This document shows positions 34,141-43,689 of a stretch of 64,000 nucleotides of DNA, piece after piece (within the stretch, counting starts at the first letter, position 1; the number at the start of each line of letters is the position of its first letter). The stretch spans positions 186,001 to 250,000 of the forward strand of contig NZ_FMCR01000006.1 in assembly GCF_900091575.1 (NCBI RefSeq), given 5' to 3'. This DNA is from Micromonospora saelicesensis (GTDB lineage: Bacteria; Actinomycetota; Actinomycetes; Mycobacteriales; Micromonosporaceae). The notes under the pieces were generated by a model, which did not search any database, had not been told where the DNA came from, and saw only the letters and a program-made list of their open reading frames with translations. Position numbers and translations under genes: made by a program.

Positions 34141-35385
34141 TCAGCCGGCCGGGTCCGGGACCGGCTCGACGGCCGGATCCGTGAGCGACAGGCGGCGGGT
34201 GGCGATCCGCCAGCCGACCGCGTACACGAGGGTGATCAGACCACAGCCGGCGAGCACCACCCGTTCGTCGACCGAGTCCACCACCAGGGCCACAGCCAGT
34301 TGACTCACCGAGATCGCCAGCGTCGCCAGCATCATGTCGGTGGCGAAGACCCGGCCCCGCAGCCGGTCCGGAACTTCGCCCTGAAGGGCGAAGTTCGACA
34401 TCACCCAGTTGCTGCCACCCGCGAAGTGCGCCACGAAGACCAGCAGCAGCACCAGCGGAAACCATCGCACCACCGAGGTGCCCAGGTAGGACAGGCCGTA
34501 GAGCGACATGGACAGCGCGAGCCCGGGCAGCAGCCAGGCCCGGTTGGTCAACACCCGGCGCATCAGGATCGGCCCCACCAACGCTCCCGCGCCGCGTACC
34601 GCGAAGAGCAGTCCGGCGCCCAGCGGGCCGACACCGTACACGCCGGCCAGCAGCGGAAACACGGTCAACACGCCGTTGCCCAGGCCCACCGCGGACTTGA
34701 CCGTGACCAGCGCGAGCACCCGGGGGCGGTGACCGATGTAGCCGAGCGCCTCGCGGACCGCCGACCAGGTTCGCTGGGCCGGTTGGTCGGCATCCCGGGG
34801 CGCCTGCAACGGCCGGCGGATCCGGGTGGCGAGGGCCGCGGCCACCGCGAGGCCCGCCGCCGCCACCCAGAAGCAGACGTACGGGCCGGCAGCGGTGCTG
34901 AGCACGCCGCCGAGCGAGGCACCGACCACGGTCATGGTGCCCCAGGCCGAGCCGGCGACGGCGTTGCCCGCGGCGAGTTCGTGCGGCTCCAGCACGTTGG
35001 GCAGCGCGGCCTGGGCGGCCGGCGAGTAGAACGCCTTGGCGACCGCCACCACGCCGATCGCGACCAGCGCCAGCCACGCCGTTCCGGCGTTGCGCACGCC
35101 GAGCAGCAGCAGCACGCCCGCCAGCGCGGCCACGTTCGCGGCGATCATGATCTTCCGGCGGTCGAAGCGGTCGGCGATCGTGCCGGTGTACGGCAGCAGC
35201 AACGCCACGATGCCGGTGTCCACCGCCAACACCAGCGCGCCCCAGACGCCGCTGCCGGTCAGGTGCGGCAGCAGCACCAGCAGCGGCACCATGACGAACC
35301 AGTCGGCGCCGAAGACCACCAGCTCGGCGAGGAACAGGTTGCGGAAGCTCCGATTGCCGGTCAGAACCGAGAGGGTGGACGCCAC
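34141..35385 (-). CDS. MFS transporter
   Basis: A 414-residue major facilitator protein with about 12 transmembrane helices. The loop 2-3 signature is GTIADRFDRRKIMIAAN (about residues 64-80), and a second similar loop, FALQGEVPDRLRGRVFATDM, occurs in the C-terminal half. It resembles the enterobactin-exporter/MdfA-like MFS_3 group with siderophore or drug substrates; the actual substrate is unknown. The GTG at 35385 lies 11 bases after the stop of the polysaccharide deacetylase gene, so the two are probably co-transcribed, although no ribosome site is visible. Confidence 0.88.
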   Translation of the reverse strand: MASTLSVLTGNRSFRNLFLAELVVFGADWFVMVPLLVLLPHLTGSGVWGALVLAVDTGIVALLLPYTGTIADRFDRRKIMIAANVAALAGVLLLLGVRNAGTAWLALVAIGVVAVAKAFYSPAAQAALPNVLEPHELAAGNAVAGSAWGTMTVVGASLGGVLSTAAGPYVCFWVAAAGLAVAAALATRIRRPLQAPRDADQPAQRTWSAVREALGYIGHRPRVLALVTVKSAVGLGNGVLTVFPLLAGVYGVGPLGAGLLFAVRGAGALVGPILMRRVLTNRAWLLPGLALSMSLYGLSYLGTSVVRWFPLVLLLVFVAHFAGGSNWVMSNFALQGEVPDRLRGRVFATDMMLATLAISVSQLAVALVVDSVDERVVLAGCGLITLVYAVGWRIATRRLSLTDPAVEPVPDPAG

Positions 35386-35396
35386 GGAGCGCGACC

Positions 35397-36215
35397 CTAC
35401 CTGGTCGTCGTCGGAGCCATATCCGCTCCCAGCAGCGCCGAGACCGTGACGAAGGTGTAGCCGCGCGACCGTAGCCCGTTGATCATGTCGGCCAGGCCCC
35501 GCAGGGCGACCAGTCGCCGGCGCGCCCCCACATCGTGGCCGAGCACGATCGTTCCCGGTCGGACCGCGGCCACGATCCGTCGCGCGTGACCGGCTGGATC
35601 GTCGGGGAACTCGCGTTCCACCATCTGCAACGACCAGAGCACGAGCCGATAGTCCAGCCGGGCCGCCGCGTGCAGCACCGCCCCGCCCAGGTGGCCGTAC
35701 GGCGGGCGGAGGAGCGCCGGCGGCACCCCGGTCAGGTCGGCGATCGCGTCGTGGCTGCGGCGCAGGTCGTCGTACGCCTCGGCGGTGTTCAGTTCGGCCA
35801 GGTCCCGGTGCTCCCAACTGTGGTTTCCCACCTCGTGCCCGGCGAGCCGGTCGCGGACGACGTCGGCGTGCCGGCGGACCTGCGCCCCGACCATGAAGAA
35901 GGTGGCCGGCACCCGGTGCTGGGCCAGGGTGTCAAGCACCATGGGAGTCCACTGTGGCGCCGGGCCGTCGTCGAAGGTGAGGGCCACCAGGCGCTGGTCG
36001 GTCCGCCCCGACCAGACGACCTCCAGCGCGCCGGAGCCGACACCCTGCCGGCCGTTACCGAGGGTGGTGCTGGCGGGACCGTCGGCGATCGGCATCTGAC
36101 GATGGGTGACCCGCCACGCCTCGGACGTCCCGGCACCGATGGCCACACCGCCCGCCACCAGCAGGCCACGGCGCAGCAGGTCGCGTCGCCCCCACCCGCG
36201 CGCGCCCTCGGCCAT
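35397..36215 (-). CDS. Polysaccharide deacetylase family protein (NodB domain, Tat-type signal)
   Basis: A 272-residue exported carbohydrate esterase 4. The N-terminus GWGRRDLLRRGLLVAGGVAIGAG resembles a twin-arginine signal. The catalytic NodB blocks are complete: LTFDDGPAPQWTP (metal-binding Asp pair, about 79-91), HxxxH as HSWEH near 132, RPPYG near 168, and the late His in IVLGHDVG. It should remove N- or O-acetyl groups from peptidoglycan or another surface polymer. It lies immediately upstream of the MFS gene. Confidence 0.9.
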   Translation of the reverse strand: MAEGARGWGRRDLLRRGLLVAGGVAIGAGTSEAWRVTHRQMPIADGPASTTLGNGRQGVGSGALEVVWSGRTDQRLVALTFDDGPAPQWTPMVLDTLAQHRVPATFFMVGAQVRRHADVVRDRLAGHEVGNHSWEHRDLAELNTAEAYDDLRRSHDAIADLTGVPPALLRPPYGHLGGAVLHAAARLDYRLVLWSLQMVEREFPDDPAGHARRIVAAVRPGTIVLGHDVGARRRLVALRGLADMINGLRSRGYTFVTVSALLGADMAPTTTR

Positions 36216-36323
36216 CCGCCCGCCCCCGCTTCACCCACACCCCCACCCGCCTACGAGGAGTATGCAAGAAGTCACACAAAGTATGGGGTCGTCGAGTCGG
36301 AGTGTTTTCGGTCGAATGAACCT

Positions 36324-36359
36324 GGAACGCCCCCGGCGAAAATCCGCCGGGGGCGTTCC
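36324..36359. terminator. Terminator after the RND transporter gene
   Basis: A perfect 15-bp stem (36324-36338 with 36345-36359) with a six-base loop, 15 bases after the RND gene stop. It separates that gene from the deacetylase-MFS pair. Confidence 0.75.
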
Positions 36360-36374
36360 GAACCGCGCTGCGAC

Positions 36375-39300
36375 CTACTCGGTCGGCTCCGCCGGAGGCA
36401 GCGGCGAGGTACGGCTACGGGGCAGCCGCAGCACCTCGAACTGGTCCGTGCCCTCCACCAACGCGGCCGACGGCGCGGGTCGCCCGGCCGGCTGCACACC
36501 CTCGGCCGCGACCGGGGCGGGCGCGCCGCTCGGCACCGCGACCTGGTTCGGCGCTGGCACCTCGTCGGTCTCCGTCGTGGTCACCTCCGACCCGCCGGAG
36601 CGCCGCCGTGCGCGCCGACCCCGCAGCGACTCCTTGGTGTGCTCCACCATGGTGTACAGCGTCGGCACCAGGATCAGCGTGAGCAGCGTCGAGCTGAGCA
36701 GACCACCGATCACCACGACCGCCAGCGGCTGAGAGATGAAGCCGCCCTCACCGGTCAACCCGAACGCCATCGGCAGCAGCGCGAAGATGGTCGCCACCGC
36801 CGTCATCAGGATCGGGCGCAGCCGGCGACGGCCACCTTCGACCACCGCCTCCCGGACCCCCATGCCCTGCGCCCGGTACTGGTTGATCAGGTCGAGCAAC
36901 ACGATCGCGTTGGTCACCACGATGCCGACCAGCATCAGCACACCGATCAGCGCCGGCACACCGAGCGGCGTCCCGGTGATCAACAGCAGACCGATCGCAC
37001 CGGTCGCCGCGAACGGGATGGAGATCAGCAGGATCAACGCCTGAGTGAGGCTGCGGAACGTGGCCACCATGATCAGGAAGACGATGGCGATCGCGGCCAG
37101 CACCGCCAGGCCCAGGTCCGCGAAGGCATCCGCCTGATCCGCGCTGACACCACCGATGGTGAAGCTCGCACCCGGCACGTTGATGCCGTCCAGCCGCTTC
37201 TGCAACTCCTGGCTGGTCGCGCCCAGGTTCGAGCCGGTCGCCGCGCCGGTCACCGACACGCTGCGCTCACCGTCGATCCGGGTGACCTGCTGCGGGCCTT
37301 CACCCTGGGTGACCTTCGCGATGTCGCCCAGCTTCACCGGACCAACCGGCAGTGCCCGCAGCTCGTCCACGGTCGTCGGCGGCTGCGTGCCCAACCGCAG
37401 CACCACGTTCTGCTGCTGGCCGTCGAGCGCGACCTGGCCCAGCGGCGCTCCCCGGAACGCCTGCGACACGAGCTGCCCCACGGCGGCCTCGGTGAGCCCG
37501 ACCCGACCGGCAGCGACCCGGTCGACCACCACGTCGACCCGCGGCACCCGCGCGGCAAGGCTGGTGGAGACGTCCTCGACGTCCGGGACCCCGGCCATCG
37601 CGGCCCGCGCCTCCTCGGCGGCCCGGATCAGCGCCTCCGGGTCGCTGGCCTGGACGATCACCTCCAGCTGGCTGGTCGACGCCTCCTGCCCGCCACCGAA
37701 GCTGATCTCACCCACACCGGCGCCGAGCTTGTCGAACTCCTTGCGCAGCACCTCACGCATCTGCTTCGCGTCGGTGTCACCGTCGAGCGCCAGCGACCAG
37801 CTGGCGACGTTGTTGCCGCCGCCGCCCGCCCACGGGTTGTCCCCACCGCCCGCGGTCACCTGGTACGTCTCGACGCCGTCGGTGCGGGACAGCACCGACT
37901 CGACCTGCTTGGCCGCCGCGTCGGTTGCCGCCAGGCCACTGCCGGCCGGCAGCTCCTGGCTCATGTTGAGGGTGTCCTGGCCGGAGTCGTCCAGGAAGTT
38001 GGTCTCCAACTTCTGCGCCAGACCGAAGGTGCCGAAGAGCACCAGCAGGCCGAGCCCGACGGTGATCCAACGGGTCGACCGCTTGCGGGTGGCGAACCCG
38101 ATCACCGGCAGGTACGCCCGCTGCAACGGGCTGCGCAGCTCCTTCTCCTCCGCGGCGTGCCGTACCGCCTCGTCGTCCGCGGTGCCGCCGCGCGGCTTGA
38201 GGAACCAGTACGCGAGGACCGGGATCACGGTCAGCGACACCAGCAGCGAGGCGAGCAGGGCCACCGTCACGGTGATCGCGAACGGTGCGAAGAGCTGACC
38301 CACGAACCCGCCGACCAGCGCGATCGGCGCGAACACCGCCACGGTGGTGAGGGTGGACGCGGTCACCGCACCAGCGACCTCCCGGACGCCGGTGATGATG
38401 GCGTGCCGTTTCTCCTCGCCGTACTCCAGGTGTCGTTTGATGTTCTCCAACACCACGATCGAGTCGTCGACCACCCGACCGACCGCGATGGTCAACGCGC
38501 CGAGGGTGAGCAGGTTGAGCGAGTAGTCACCGATCCACAGGGCGATCAGCGCCACCAGCACGGAGAGCGGGATGGAGACCGCGGTGACCACCGTCGAGCG
38601 CACCGACAGCAGGAAGACCAGGATGACGATGACCGCCATCACCAGGCCCAGCAGACCCTCCGTGGTCAGCGACTCGATCGACTTCTCGACGAACGGCGCC
38701 TGGTCGAAGACCACTGTCAGCTCCGCGCCGGAGGCGTCCTTCAGGTCGTCGAGCCGGTCCCGGATCTCGTGCGAGATCTCCACGGCGTTGCCGTCCGGTG
38801 CCGCGGTGACCGCGATACCGAGGCTGTCCTTGCCGTTGGTCCGGGTGATCGCCGTGGCCGGGGCGAGCTGCTGCTCGACCGTCGCCACGTCACCGAGGCG
38901 AACGGGTGCCGCGGCCGGGGCGACCACGATGCCGCGCAGCTCCTCCAGGGTGGAGATCGGGGTGCCGACCTGCACCGGGAGGGCCAACGCGCCGTCGGTC
39001 ACCGCGCCGGCCGGAACCGCCACGCCGTTGCTCTTCAGCGCCGCGCCGATCGCCGTCGGCTGGATCTTCGCGGCGGCCAACTTCGCCGGGTCCGGAGTGA
39101 CCACCACGACGTCGTCGCGGGTACCGGTCACCTCGACCGTGCGTACCCCCTCGATGCCCTCCAGCTCCGGCACCACTGTCGCGCGCAGCTTCTCGGCGAG
39201 CGCCCGCTCGTCCGCCGTGCCGGCCGCGGCCAGCACCACCGCCGGAAGGTCGTCGGTACTACCCGCGATGACCTGCGGGTCGACGCCCTCCGGCAGCTGG

Positions 39301-39653
39301 GCGTCGATCCGGCTCAACGCGGTCTGCATCTTGTTGACCACGTCGTCGAGATCGGTGCCGAACTCGTACGTCACCTGGACGGTGGCCGCCCCCTCGCGCG
39401 AGGTGGAGGTGACCTGGTCCAGCCCCGGGATGCCCTGGAGGGCGTTCTCGATCGGCTCGGTCACCTGCGACTCGACGATCTCGGGGCCGGCGCCGGGGTA
39501 GGGAGCCACGATGAACGCGGCCGGGAACTCGAGCGACGGCAGCAGTTGCTGCTTCAGCGACGGCACGGCGAACACTCCGAACACCGTGGTCACCACCGCG
39601 ATGAGGGCAATCAGCCCTCGGTTGGCGAGGCTGAATCTGGCGAGCAGCGACAT
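36375..39653 (-). CDS. RND efflux transporter (HAE1/AcrB-like)
   Basis: A 1092-residue proton-driven exporter with 12 membrane helices and two large extracytoplasmic loops. Typical features: N-terminus LLARFSLANRGLIALIAVVTTVFG, the porter-domain opening PSLEFPAAFIVAPYPGAGPEIVESQVTEPIENAL, the proton-relay Asp pair in VGRVVDDSIVVLENIKRHLEYGE, and GLVGAVIVFLL-type helices. A C-terminal cytoplasmic tail of about 70 residues is Pro/Glu-rich. No membrane-fusion protein or outer-membrane channel is encoded nearby; in monoderms such pumps (for example SwrC of Bacillus) can act without them. It sits between thrC and thrB as part of a lineage-specific insertion. Confidence 0.92.
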   Translation of the reverse strand: MSLLARFSLANRGLIALIAVVTTVFGVFAVPSLKQQLLPSLEFPAAFIVAPYPGAGPEIVESQVTEPIENALQGIPGLDQVTSTSREGAATVQVTYEFGTDLDDVVNKMQTALSRIDAQLPEGVDPQVIAGSTDDLPAVVLAAAGTADERALAEKLRATVVPELEGIEGVRTVEVTGTRDDVVVVTPDPAKLAAAKIQPTAIGAALKSNGVAVPAGAVTDGALALPVQVGTPISTLEELRGIVVAPAAAPVRLGDVATVEQQLAPATAITRTNGKDSLGIAVTAAPDGNAVEISHEIRDRLDDLKDASGAELTVVFDQAPFVEKSIESLTTEGLLGLVMAVIVILVFLLSVRSTVVTAVSIPLSVLVALIALWIGDYSLNLLTLGALTIAVGRVVDDSIVVLENIKRHLEYGEEKRHAIITGVREVAGAVTASTLTTVAVFAPIALVGGFVGQLFAPFAITVTVALLASLLVSLTVIPVLAYWFLKPRGGTADDEAVRHAAEEKELRSPLQRAYLPVIGFATRKRSTRWITVGLGLLVLFGTFGLAQKLETNFLDDSGQDTLNMSQELPAGSGLAATDAAAKQVESVLSRTDGVETYQVTAGGGDNPWAGGGGNNVASWSLALDGDTDAKQMREVLRKEFDKLGAGVGEISFGGGQEASTSQLEVIVQASDPEALIRAAEEARAAMAGVPDVEDVSTSLAARVPRVDVVVDRVAAGRVGLTEAAVGQLVSQAFRGAPLGQVALDGQQQNVVLRLGTQPPTTVDELRALPVGPVKLGDIAKVTQGEGPQQVTRIDGERSVSVTGAATGSNLGATSQELQKRLDGINVPGASFTIGGVSADQADAFADLGLAVLAAIAIVFLIMVATFRSLTQALILLISIPFAATGAIGLLLITGTPLGVPALIGVLMLVGIVVTNAIVLLDLINQYRAQGMGVREAVVEGGRRRLRPILMTAVATIFALLPMAFGLTGEGGFISQPLAVVVIGGLLSSTLLTLILVPTLYTMVEHTKESLRGRRARRRSGGSEVTTTETDEVPAPNQVAVPSGAPAPVAAEGVQPAGRPAPSAALVEGTDQFEVLRLPRSRTSPLPPAEPTE

Positions 39654-39794
39654 CGGCCTGGCTCACTCCTGAACGAGAATGCGGGCGGGGATACCCGAAA
39701 GTGTGCCGGACTCGCATACCCCGACCCCCGCCGCCCCCGGGCCGCACCGCCGTCCAGCTACCCGCCGTCGATCACCACGCGGACGGTGGCGCGC

Positions 39795-40844
39795 TCAGGC
39801 CAGGTCGAGGGCGCGCGCCGCGGCCAGCGGGTCGTTCGCGATGGTCACCGGCGCCGGCGCGGTGGAGATCGCCCATTCCGGGTCCTTCAGCCCGTGGCCG
39901 GTCACCGTGCAGACCACAGTGGAGCCGGGCGGCACCGCGCCCGCCGCGGCCTGCTGCAACAGGCCGGCCACGCTGGCCGCGCTGCCCAGCTCGACGAAGA
40001 CCCCCACCTCACGGGCCAGCAGACGGTACGCGGAGAGGATCTCCCGGTCGGTCACCGACGCGATCAGGCCCCCGGAGGCGTCCCGCGCATCCAACGCCTT
40101 GGTCCAGCTCGCCGGGTTGCCGATCCGGATCGCGGTGGCGATGGTCGACGGCTCCGGCACCACCTGACCGGTCACGATCGGGGCCGCCCCGGCGGCCTGG
40201 AAGCCGTACATCTTCGGGGTGCGGGTGGTGGCGCCGGCCGACAGCTCCTCCGCGTAGCCCATCCAGTACGCGGAGATGTTGCCGGCGTTGCCGACCGGCA
40301 GGCAGTGGATGTCGGGCGCGTCACCGAGCGCCTCGACGATCTCGAAGGCGGCGGTCTTCTGGCCGTGCAACCGGTCGATGTTGACCGAGTTGACCAACGC
40401 GACCGGGTAGTCCTGGGCGAGCTTGGCGGCCGTCGCGAGGCAGTCGTCGAAGTTGCCGTTCACCTGGAGCAGCTTCGCGCCGTGCACCAGCGCCTGGGCC
40501 AGCTTGCCCAGCGCGATCTTGCCCTGCGGCACCAGCACGGCGCAGGTCAACCCGGCCCGGGCCGCGTACGCCGCGGCGGAGGCGCTGGTGTTGCCGGTGG
40601 AGGCGCAGATGATGGCCTTGTTGCCGGCCTCGACCGCCTTGGACACCGCGAGGGTCATCCCCCGGTCCTTGAAGGAGCCGGTCGGGTTGGCGCCCTCCAC
40701 CTTCAGGTGCACGTCGCAACCGAGCCGGGCGGACAGCACCGGCGCCGGCAACAGCGGGGTGTTGCCCTCGTGCAGCGTGACGACCGGCGTGGCCGCGGTG
40801 ACCGGCAGCCGATCCCGGTACGCCTCGATCAGACCCCGCCACAT
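39795..40844 (-). CDS. thrC: Threonine synthase
   Basis: PLP enzyme converting O-phosphohomoserine to threonine. The ATG at 40844, with GGAGAG six bases upstream, gives 349 residues. The PLP lysine is Lys59 in NPTGSFKDRGM, the phosphate-binding loop is PVGNAGNISAYWMGY, and ASTGNTSASAAAYAARAG is the substrate-binding region. It is the short class-2 form of most actinobacteria. A probable promoter with a dyad lies in the gap behind hom. Confidence 0.96.
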   Translation of the reverse strand: MWRGLIEAYRDRLPVTAATPVVTLHEGNTPLLPAPVLSARLGCDVHLKVEGANPTGSFKDRGMTLAVSKAVEAGNKAIICASTGNTSASAAAYAARAGLTCAVLVPQGKIALGKLAQALVHGAKLLQVNGNFDDCLATAAKLAQDYPVALVNSVNIDRLHGQKTAAFEIVEALGDAPDIHCLPVGNAGNISAYWMGYAEELSAGATTRTPKMYGFQAAGAAPIVTGQVVPEPSTIATAIRIGNPASWTKALDARDASGGLIASVTDREILSAYRLLAREVGVFVELGSAASVAGLLQQAAAGAVPPGSTVVCTVTGHGLKDPEWAISTAPAPVTIANDPLAAARALDLA

Positions 40845-40891
40845 GTCGCTCTCCTCGCCTCTACCGCCGCGCCCACCCAATTGTCAGGGCC

Positions 40892-40920
40892 ACCTTGGAC
40901 CAGCCTGCTGGAGTGGTCAA
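40892..40920 (-). promoter_or_regulatory. Candidate thrC promoter with overlapping dyad
   Basis: On the minus strand TTGACC (40920-40915), a 17-base spacer and CAAGGT (40897-40892) form a plausible promoter. The arms GACCA and TGGTC (40898-40902 and 40914-40918) are symmetric inside it, so a regulator could bind there. Confidence 0.35.
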
Positions 40921-40944
40921 CGGCACACCCTGGCTTACCCACCT

Positions 40945-40969
40945 GACGGGACGCGCGAGCCGTCCCGTC
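40945..40969 (-). terminator. Hairpin after hom
   Basis: A perfect 9-bp stem (40945-40953 with 40961-40969) with a 7-base loop, 14 bases after the hom stop. It may end or attenuate the argS-lysA-hom transcript before thrC. Confidence 0.5.
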
Positions 40970-40983
40970 GATGATGCAACGAC

Positions 40984-42306
40984 TCAGGCGTTGCCCTCGA
41001 CCCGCAGCACACTCGTCACCGACCGGACGATGTCCAGACCGCGCAGCTCACCGACGGTCGCGGCGAGCGCGGCGTCCGGTGCCACATGCGTGACGATGAC
41101 CAGCTCGGCGTCGCCGTCGCGGCCCGCCGGCCCGCCCGCCGAACCCTGCCGCACGGTCGCGATCGACACGTCGTGCCGGGCGAACACGCTCGCCACCGAG
41201 GCCAGCACACCCGGGCGGTCGGCCACGTCGAGGCTCACGTGGTAGCGGGTCAACGCCTCACCCATCGGCCGGACCGCGAGGTCCGCGTACGCGCTCTCGC
41301 TGGCCGCGCGCACCCCGGCGAGCCGGTTGCGGGACACCGCGACCACGTCACCGAGCACCGCGCTGGCGGTGGGTGCGCCACCGGCGCCCCGACCGTAGAA
41401 CATCAACTGGCCGGCCGCGTCCGCCTCCACGAAGACCGCGTTGAACGCGTCCCCGACGCTGGCCAGCGGGTGGCTGCGCGGGATCATCGCCGGGTGCACC
41501 CGGACGCTGACCGTCTCCCGGCCGGTGGAGTCGACACCCCGGGCCGCGATGCAGAGCAGTTTGATCGTGCAGCCCATCGCCTGGGCACTGGCCATGTCCG
41601 CGGCGGTCACCTCGGTGATGCCCTCGCGGTGCACGTCGGCGGCGCCGACCCGGGTGTGGAACGCCAGCGAGGCGAGGATCGCCGCCTTCGCCGCCGCGTC
41701 GAAGCCCTCCACGTCGGCGGTCGGATCGGCCTCCGCGTAGCCCAGGGCGGTGGCCTCTTCGAGGGCCTCGGCGAAGCCGGCGCCGGTCGCGTCCATCGCG
41801 GAGAGGATGAAGTTGGTGGTGCCGTTGACGATGCCGGTGACCCGGTTGATCCGATCGCCGTGCAGCGACTCCCGTAGCGGACGCAGCAGCGGGATGGCCC
41901 CGGCCACGGACGCCTCGTAGTAGAGGTCGCCGCCGCCCTCGGCCGCCGCCTCGTGCAGGGCCACGCCGTCCTCGGCGAGCAGCGCCTTGTTGGCGGTGAC
42001 CACGCTCTTGCCGGCGCGCAGCGCCTCGACCAGCCAACTCCGGGCCGGCTCGATGCCACCGATCACCTCGACCACGACGTCCACGTCGTCGCGCTTGATC
42101 AGGCCAAGCGCGTCGGTGGTGAACAGGTCCTCGTCGACCGGCAGGTCACCCCGGTCGCGGCCGAGCCGACGGACGGCGATGCCGGCGATCTCCAGCGGAG
42201 CGCCGATCCGCGCCGTCAGGTCGGCCGACTGCTCGTGCAGCAGCCGGACCACCTCCTGGCCGACCGTGCCACAGCCGAGCAGCGCCAAGCGCACAGGTGA
42301 CGTCAT
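40984..42306 (-). CDS. hom: Homoserine dehydrogenase with ACT domain
   Basis: Reduces aspartate semialdehyde to homoserine, the branch point for threonine and methionine. The 440 residues begin with the Rossmann motif LALLGCGTVGQEVVRLL; the catalytic domain has GTTNFILSAMDATGAGFAEALEEATALGYAEADPTADVEGFDAAAK. The C-terminal ACT domain (HVSLDVADRPGVLASVASVFARHDVSIATVRQ) indicates feedback control, by threonine in relatives. The gene overlaps the lysA stop by 4 nt. Confidence 0.97.
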   Translation of the reverse strand: MTSPVRLALLGCGTVGQEVVRLLHEQSADLTARIGAPLEIAGIAVRRLGRDRGDLPVDEDLFTTDALGLIKRDDVDVVVEVIGGIEPARSWLVEALRAGKSVVTANKALLAEDGVALHEAAAEGGGDLYYEASVAGAIPLLRPLRESLHGDRINRVTGIVNGTTNFILSAMDATGAGFAEALEEATALGYAEADPTADVEGFDAAAKAAILASLAFHTRVGAADVHREGITEVTAADMASAQAMGCTIKLLCIAARGVDSTGRETVSVRVHPAMIPRSHPLASVGDAFNAVFVEADAAGQLMFYGRGAGGAPTASAVLGDVVAVSRNRLAGVRAASESAYADLAVRPMGEALTRYHVSLDVADRPGVLASVASVFARHDVSIATVRQGSAGGPAGRDGDAELVIVTHVAPDAALAATVGELRGLDIVRSVTSVLRVEGNA

Positions 42307-43688
42307 CCAACATCCAATGCGAGCAGGTCCTCTTCGGTTTCCCGCCGGACGATCAGGCGCGCCTGGCCGTCGCGCACCGCGACCACCGGTGGCCGGGGCA
42401 CATGGTTGTAGTTGCTGGCCATGCTTCGGCAGTACGCACCGGTGCCGGGCACTGCGACAAGATCTCCGGGCTGCACGTCGGCGGGCAGGAATTCATCCTT
42501 CACCACGATGTCCCCGGACTCACAGTGCTTTCCCACCACGCGGGCGAGCAACGGCTGCGCGGTCGAGGCCCGCGAGGCCAGCGTCGCCGAGTAGGACGCG
42601 TCGTAGAGGGCGGTGCGGATGTTGTCGCTCATCCCGCCGTCGACGCTGACGTACGTCCGGAGACCGTCGAGGTCCTTCACCGTGCCGACCTCGTAGAGGG
42701 TGAACACGGCCGGCCCGACGATGGCTCGGCCCGGCTCGATCGACAGGTGCGGCACTGCCAGGTTCTCCGCTGCGCACTCCGAATCGACGATCTTGCGAAG
42801 CCGCTTGGCCAGATCCTGCGGGGTCGCCGGGTCGTCCTGGGTGGTGTACGCGATGCCGAAGCCGCCGCCCAGGTCCAGCTCGGGCAGCTCCACCCCGCGC
42901 GCGTCGCGGATCTGCGCCTGAAGGGCGAGCACCCGCCGGGCCGAGACCTCGAAGCCGCTGGCGTCGAAGATCTGCGAGCCGATGTGCGAGTGCAGACCAC
43001 GCAGCTCCAGCACGCCCTCGTCGAGGATCTTGAACGCGGCGTTCGCGGCGGCACCGCCGGCCAGCGAGAAGCCGAACTTCTGATCCTCGTGGGCGGTGGC
43101 GATGAACTCGTGGGTGTGCGCCTCGACGCCCACAGTGACCCGGACCAGCACCCGGGGCCGGACCCCGCGCTCGCGGGCCAGCGCGGTGAGCCTGTCGATC
43201 TCGGTGAACGAGTCGACGATGATCCGGCCCACCCCGGCGTCCAACGCCCGGCCCAGCTCGGCGACCGACTTGTTGTTGCCGTGGAAGCCGATCCGCTCCG
43301 GCGGCATTCCGGCCGACAGCGCGGTGGCCAGCTCGCCACCGGTGCAGACGTCCAGGTGCAGCCCCTCCTCGGCGATCATCCGGACCACCGCTCGGCAGAG
43401 GAACGCCTTGCCCGCGTAGAACACGTCCTCGGTCGGAAAGGCCGCCCGGAAGTCGCGGCAGCGCGAGCGCAGGTCGGCCTCGTCGAGGACGTACACCGGG
43501 GTGCCGAACTCGGCCGCGATGTCGCGGACGCTCAGGCCCGCGACGGCGACCGCGCCGTCGGCACCGCGCGTCACCGACCGCGGCCACAGCGCCGGCACGA
43601 GGGCGTTGACGTCGGCCGGGGCACGCAGCCAGGCCGGCCCCTGGTTGCTGATGTCCGCGTGCAGCGCACCAGCCTCATGAGCCCTCAT
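42303..43688 (-). CDS. lysA: Diaminopimelate decarboxylase
   Basis: Final enzyme of lysine synthesis, a PLP fold-type III decarboxylase of 461 residues. The PLP lysine is Lys94 in VFYAGKAFLC, the glycine-rich phosphate loop is ELDLGGGFGIAY, and the partner-site cysteine region is GKHCESGDIV, followed by DLVAVPGTGAYCRSMASNYN. It overlaps hom and is one base from the argS stop, so argS-lysA-hom are one operon, a classic actinobacterial arrangement. Confidence 0.97.
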   Translation of the reverse strand: MRAHEAGALHADISNQGPAWLRAPADVNALVPALWPRSVTRGADGAVAVAGLSVRDIAAEFGTPVYVLDEADLRSRCRDFRAAFPTEDVFYAGKAFLCRAVVRMIAEEGLHLDVCTGGELATALSAGMPPERIGFHGNNKSVAELGRALDAGVGRIIVDSFTEIDRLTALARERGVRPRVLVRVTVGVEAHTHEFIATAHEDQKFGFSLAGGAAANAAFKILDEGVLELRGLHSHIGSQIFDASGFEVSARRVLALQAQIRDARGVELPELDLGGGFGIAYTTQDDPATPQDLAKRLRKIVDSECAAENLAVPHLSIEPGRAIVGPAVFTLYEVGTVKDLDGLRTYVSVDGGMSDNIRTALYDASYSATLASRASTAQPLLARVVGKHCESGDIVVKDEFLPADVQPGDLVAVPGTGAYCRSMASNYNHVPRPPVVAVRDGQARLIVRRETEEDLLALDVG

Positions 43689-43689
43689 G

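Noticed and set aside
35535..40946. An 1803-codon open frame on the plus strand, the longest in the window
   Set aside because: It is antisense to the deacetylase, RND and threonine synthase genes; composition is Arg/His/Asp-rich with no domain similarity, the typical mirror frame of high-GC genes.
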